From contig JAZARR010000153.1 in the NCBI GenBank assembly GCA_037389465.1, positions 1,287,001 to 1,351,000 of the forward strand: DNA of 64,000 bases. The letters run 5' to 3'. Positions 60,134 to 64,000 of this stretch are shown here, in pieces. The DNA comes from Baylisascaris procyonis (taxonomy: Eukaryota > Nematoda > Chromadorea > Rhabditida > Ascarididae). A program made the position numbers and the translations under genes. Position 1 is the stretch's first letter. Each line of letters opens with the position of its first letter. A model generated the notes under the pieces. The model ran no database searches, was not told the DNA's origin, and saw only the letters and a list, made by a program, of their open reading frames with translations.

Positions 60134-61250
60134 CCCACGTATGATTTGTTTCTTCGTTTTTTCCATTACACTTGTGGTACTTTGCGGTGAAATTTTCGTT
60201 TCGGTGGTATTTTCATTTATTGCGAAATTCATCGAAATATTTGTGTCGGATCCTGAAAAAAAAAAGTGCTCGAATTGTGGAATTTGGAATGTACAGCAGT
60301 CAGCAATTTCATATTAAAGTCTAGTAGTCCAGGTCATAGTTTAGAATACGTTCTGAGCCAATAGCATTGATGGGACTGCAGAAAGTAATATAAATGACCG
60401 GCACTAACTTGCTGAGTAGGTTATAATATCTGCCAACAGAGATATACTCCATACTTCCGTTTCGACAGCGAGAATGACACTTTGTCAAAAATATGCTCAA
60501 AAGCAGGAGTTTCGACATAATAAGGAACACATGACGAAACTGAAATGAAATATGAAATAAAGAATTCTGTTACCTCTTTTTCCTGTCCTTCCTTGCAGAG
60601 ATTCCGTCTCGTCATCGCATTTATAATTACCGCTCATAATCTGCGTTAGATAGGAATAAAATCCACAGATATATAGAGATATAAAGAATGTAGGCACAAG
60701 AATGCCTGCAGTTCGAGGTAGTGCCAAAAATATAAAATGAGAAAACTGAGCTTTATCGAGAAACCTCATCGGAATGGCCTCATATGAATCATTCTTAGGT
60801 ATTTCTATACTTTGCATAGGTAGTAAAGTACGGAGGTTGGGCATTGCACCGGAGGTACATATCGAAGGCAGCATGTTGTACCGAAGAATTTTGCAATGAA
60901 TGGTCATAGAATAGGAATTAGGGTTTCTCCAATGCTGATACAACCTAGATGAAATATTATATAATATTAAAGATGAAGATAGCGTCATGCAAATCGTTGC
61001 CTTATAACGGCGCAAAACCAATTGCGTCCTATGGAATATTGTGAAACTTTATGATCTATCGATATTTCTGAGATTTCCCACATTATGGGCAACTCTCAAG
61101 TAAAATTACATTTTGCAGGCGTTGTAAATAAGAACTTAGAACCAGTGATTATTACCTGCAAGTTACCTGTGGGGATAATGCGAAATTGAAAAGTTAATAA
61201 CCTGTAAGCACGCCTGATGCAATAATGATAATGAGTAGTGAAGAATCCAT
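60134..61250 (-). CDS. Unidentified membrane protein gene, copy X of a local family (3' end missing)
   Basis: Exons on the minus strand: 61250-61202, 61166-61110, 61055-61019 (weakest), 60944-60574 and 60252-60134. They join in phase to 211 codons without a stop. The start MDSSLLIIIIASGVLT is a hydrophobic anchor. The large fourth exon carries LLPMQSIEIPKN, AIPMRFLDKAQF and a second membrane segment (ILVPTFFISLYICGFYSYL). A Thr/Ser-rich hydrophilic part ends TKKQIIRG before a GTAAAT donor, and the rest was not found. An acceptor (ATTTGCAG) ends at 61326. Between it and the chosen ATG lie an out-of-frame ATG and an in-frame one (MSKCIEIE), so the start is uncertain. The family is unknown to me; a two-span or longer membrane protein is all I can infer. 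Confidence 0.38.
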
Positions 61251-61326
61251 TTCGCATACAAATACTTCACGTTCAATTTCGATGCATTTGGACATCAAAC
61301 TTGAGCATCGTTGCTCACAGCGACGC

Positions 61327-62578
61327 TGCAAATACACAACTGAAACCGAGTGGAAGTGAATATTTCTAGCGTGACTATTGACAGCTGCTAATTTTAGGCG
61401 TGAAAGAGTCAAGTTATACGAGAAAGGCAGATTAGTAATGCTTCAAATTACACGAGATGGATAGATGAGTAAAGCTATTGCTAAGTACCACTTCTTTAAA
61501 ATAGCGCACTTTGGGCGGTGCAATTTGAGTAATTTTCATTTTTGAATTATTAGTGCTTTCGATTCTTCCACATGGCTGTCAATTATTTCATTAGTAACTT
61601 AAAGCTATAAATTCTAGATAGCCTACGAACTTATGAAATTTGAATAACAGTACAAAATGCATATCGAAAATTAATTGATAGAAATAAATTAGCATAAGCT
61701 CCAACAGCTTCCCTTGATCTTGTCAACTAGCCTCATTAATTCGCAAGAAAACATCACTAGAATATAAGCAATGATGCGTTCAATGAAGCAAGCCGCTTAT
61801 TCCCACGGAAAAAAAAATCAACAAAATATTCTCTTTAGGAAATTGCGCATTCAGAAGCCATTTTTGGCCGTCTTGTGTGAACAGATAAGTGTGAATCTGT
61901 GTGTTTCTACAGAATCTGACTAATTCAATGCTGTAATAAGTTTATATCCACATGAAAGACGCTCTTCTCGTCTCAGTGAAAGAAAGTCCTTACTAGTCAC
62001 TTTATAGATTCGATCCGTGAAAACAGATGGACTTGCATGTTTCAGGACTTGTAAAAGTCTACGATACAACCTGACTTTCAAATGCTTCAATAAGCGATCG
62101 AGTTTGTTGATGATTTTCGGATAGCGATCTGCTAAAGTAGAGCGAAAAGCATAAAATAGGCAGCAATTCGCAATTTTTCGTGATGCTCATTCTGTCTGCT
62201 CAATAATAATTGCTATTCTTTAGAGTTATGCATTATCGAGTAGTCGTTTTCATATGGAATTCGCATCGCACCGAACGAACCATTCATTCTATTTCTGCGC
62301 TGACTTTATTCTGCGCGTAAGTAAACACAGTTAATTCAGGCTGACGAACGATAAATGAGATGAACAAAGATCAATGGTCATTTCTATGTCAAAAATTTTT
62401 TTCAACATTCAAGCGTCTTTTCCGTGCCTCATTGCGTTACCAAACGCTCTAGTGCATGAAATGTGGCTTATTTAAAAAATAGCCCGATAGTTGGTTGCAT
62501 GCGGTCGGGAGGAAAACTTCAAAATTTGGACAGAGTCGAATCAGCTTGTCGTACAATTCTATAGTGTTCCAATTATAG
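61327..62578. other. Intergenic stretch between divergent genes; nothing recognised
   Basis: This lies between the 5' end of copy X on the minus strand and the GPCR-like exons on the plus strand. A TM1-TM2 exon for the latter was looked for here and not found. Confidence 0.4.
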
Positions 62579-62862
62579 TCTGTTCCAGTCGTGGCGATAC
62601 TCGTGGAGAAGGAAAGCTTTAAGTATGCCGCAAAAATCAGGTAAGTTTCGATTTGTTCTTTCTCTCAAAATTGACAGAATGCTATTCGTTTCGAATTCGA
62701 GAGTCTTCATAATGGCGGATCAGAGCCACCCTTAAGAATCTGACTGCCTTATTCCAGGTAACATTCTCGTCTTTTCAGTACTGTCCCTTTTCCGGCATAT
62801 TCCTATCCCCTTTGGCAAATACTTTCAGCTACGCAACTTGGAAATGCTACGTTTTCATTTGC
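62579..62862 (+). CDS. Partial second peptide-type GPCR (two exons, TM2-TM3 region)
   Basis: Exon 62579-62640 (or from 62589) reads SVPVVAILVEKESFKYAAKI and ends at a perfect GTAAGT. Exon 62779-62862 follows a CTTTTCAG acceptor, reads TVPFPAYSYPLWQI then LSATQLGNATFSF, and ends at GTAAAC. The phases agree (2 and 2). The layout mirrors the window's complete receptor, where FPVIAVM ends TM2 and YSYPLARTAQT begins TM3 after an intron of the same phase. I infer a related peptide GPCR whose TM1 exon lies upstream and whose later exons lie downstream or beyond the window. A different reading frame through the second exon is also open, so the call is moderate. Confidence 0.4.
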
Positions 62863-64000
62863 GTAAACATCTGCGCCTATCTGAAAGACAGGTTTAACTC
62901 CCAAACAAGGAAGACCGAGTTCGAAAATTCGACAAATATATTTGCCAGAAAACTACGCGGAAATGAAAGCTATCCAGAAATTGCCACGAATTTCCTAGTT
63001 ATTTCGGTTACGCTTCAAATTGATGAGGTTACAAAAAAAAATTCTTCTCAGAGATATCCTTACGGGTGGCATCGGTTCAAATATGAATGCATGTTGCCAT
63101 ATAACTATAGTTTTTTCATGGTTTATTTAACACTGAGTGTATTAATAAAAGTGCATGTCGTGTCAATCCTCATCTTGCATGCGTTACTATTGATTTTAAT
63201 ATTTATTAGGGGCTATATTAGAAAAATTTCTTCGGCAACCACCCAAATCGAAATGTATTTTAATTATTATCCCTTCCTTTTATATTATGAGTGTGCAACG
63301 TACTTAGTATAACCATCGTCGTTTCTATAAACCAAAGAAAAACGATTGGGAAAAGATGAGTGAAACAGCTTTTGCATTGAGGCAAAGTTTAACATAGGCA
63401 CGGAAGTAATCCTCTCACTTTAAACAAAATCTTTCTCAGAAATAAACATCAATTTCAAGCGAAATTTTGTTCATGTTTGGTTTTTCTTCTGAATTTTTTT
63501 TCGTATTTTTAATACAAACTGAAAATTTCATGAAATGTTGGCAAAAAAAATCTTGAAAAGCTGAAAAATTTTAGAAAATTTCAACAATTTTTTTTCATAT
63601 ATCTAAAATGAGTTGAATTTTCCCAAATGTGTTGCTGCATTAGGAAAATGATTACTAAAGAAATATGAGTCGTTGAAAATTCGTCAGAAGTTTGCTAAAG
63701 GAACATGAAATTTAAACATACAAATATCTGGATATAGGCTTTCGAATTAAGGCTGCAACTTTGTAGCAACTGCCTTCATATAACACCAGCAATAATTCAG
63801 GTCTTGATGTAGACAATTTCTCAACCCTATTCCCTGCATATAACAATTATTCAAAACTGCCTTATATCTCGCGGAGGCTTTTCTGAGTTAAACATTGTTA
63901 GTATGACACGACCGATAATACTCAATTTTAGATATTGTCAATAATATCAGTTTTAGAGAATTTTTGAGAACAATATCAAAAATTCATAAAAAAAGATTCT
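62863..64000. other. Right end of the window; continuation of the second GPCR not found
   Basis: A 166-codon + strand opening (62812-63312, no early ATG) crosses the GPCR-like exon in another frame. It is AT-rich and hydrophobic toward its end, and I do not accept it as a gene. After 63312 I see only AT-rich sequence. An exon with the ICL2 motif is expected beyond the edge or in a stretch I failed to read. Confidence 0.4.

Noticed and set aside
62812..63312. 166-codon + strand opening, with a YPYGWHR motif reminiscent of zinc transporters
   Set aside because: No early ATG and none of the flanking transporter helices. It overlaps a better GPCR-like exon in another frame.

Overview
This window looks like nuclear DNA of a nematode, probably a parasitic rhabditid or strongylid. 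The evidence is AT-rich sequence (by eye), long introns, splice acceptors of the TTTCAG type, probable spliced-leader acceptors just upstream of start codons, and gene families typical of nematodes. Real genes are split into small exons, so I assembled them by joining hydrophobic or catalytic segments across GT/AG sites that agree in reading phase. I ran no homology search. Family names come from motifs I recognise.

Two genes are complete. The first is an eight-exon neuropeptide-type GPCR on the + strand (16894-37071, 469 aa). It resembles FMRFamide-like peptide receptors, and its first intron is 9.35 kb. The second is an eight-exon secreted pepsin-like (A1) aspartic protease on the - strand (46820-38980, 419 aa). 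Both catalytic DTG triads, the flap tyrosine and the conserved C-terminal block are present. The two genes converge, leaving about 1.9 kb between them.

The right part (53-62.9 kb) is less certain. Three exons on the - strand (53.2, 55.6 and 60.7 kb) share short motifs and the same intron phases. Two of them follow matching 49-nt first coding exons and similar second exons. I read this as a tandem family of unidentified membrane proteins. At 62.58-62.86 kb two phase-compatible + strand exons look like the TM2-TM3 part of a second peptide GPCR that runs off the window.

The first 16.9 kb, the GPCR introns and 47-53 kb hold no gene I can support. They do hold local repeats: a deleted mariner/Tc1-like element with inverted repeats and TA target sites, a perfect 23-bp-arm hairpin, a 28-bp tandem repeat, long (TA)n tracts, a four-tract G-quadruplex motif and several segmental duplications.
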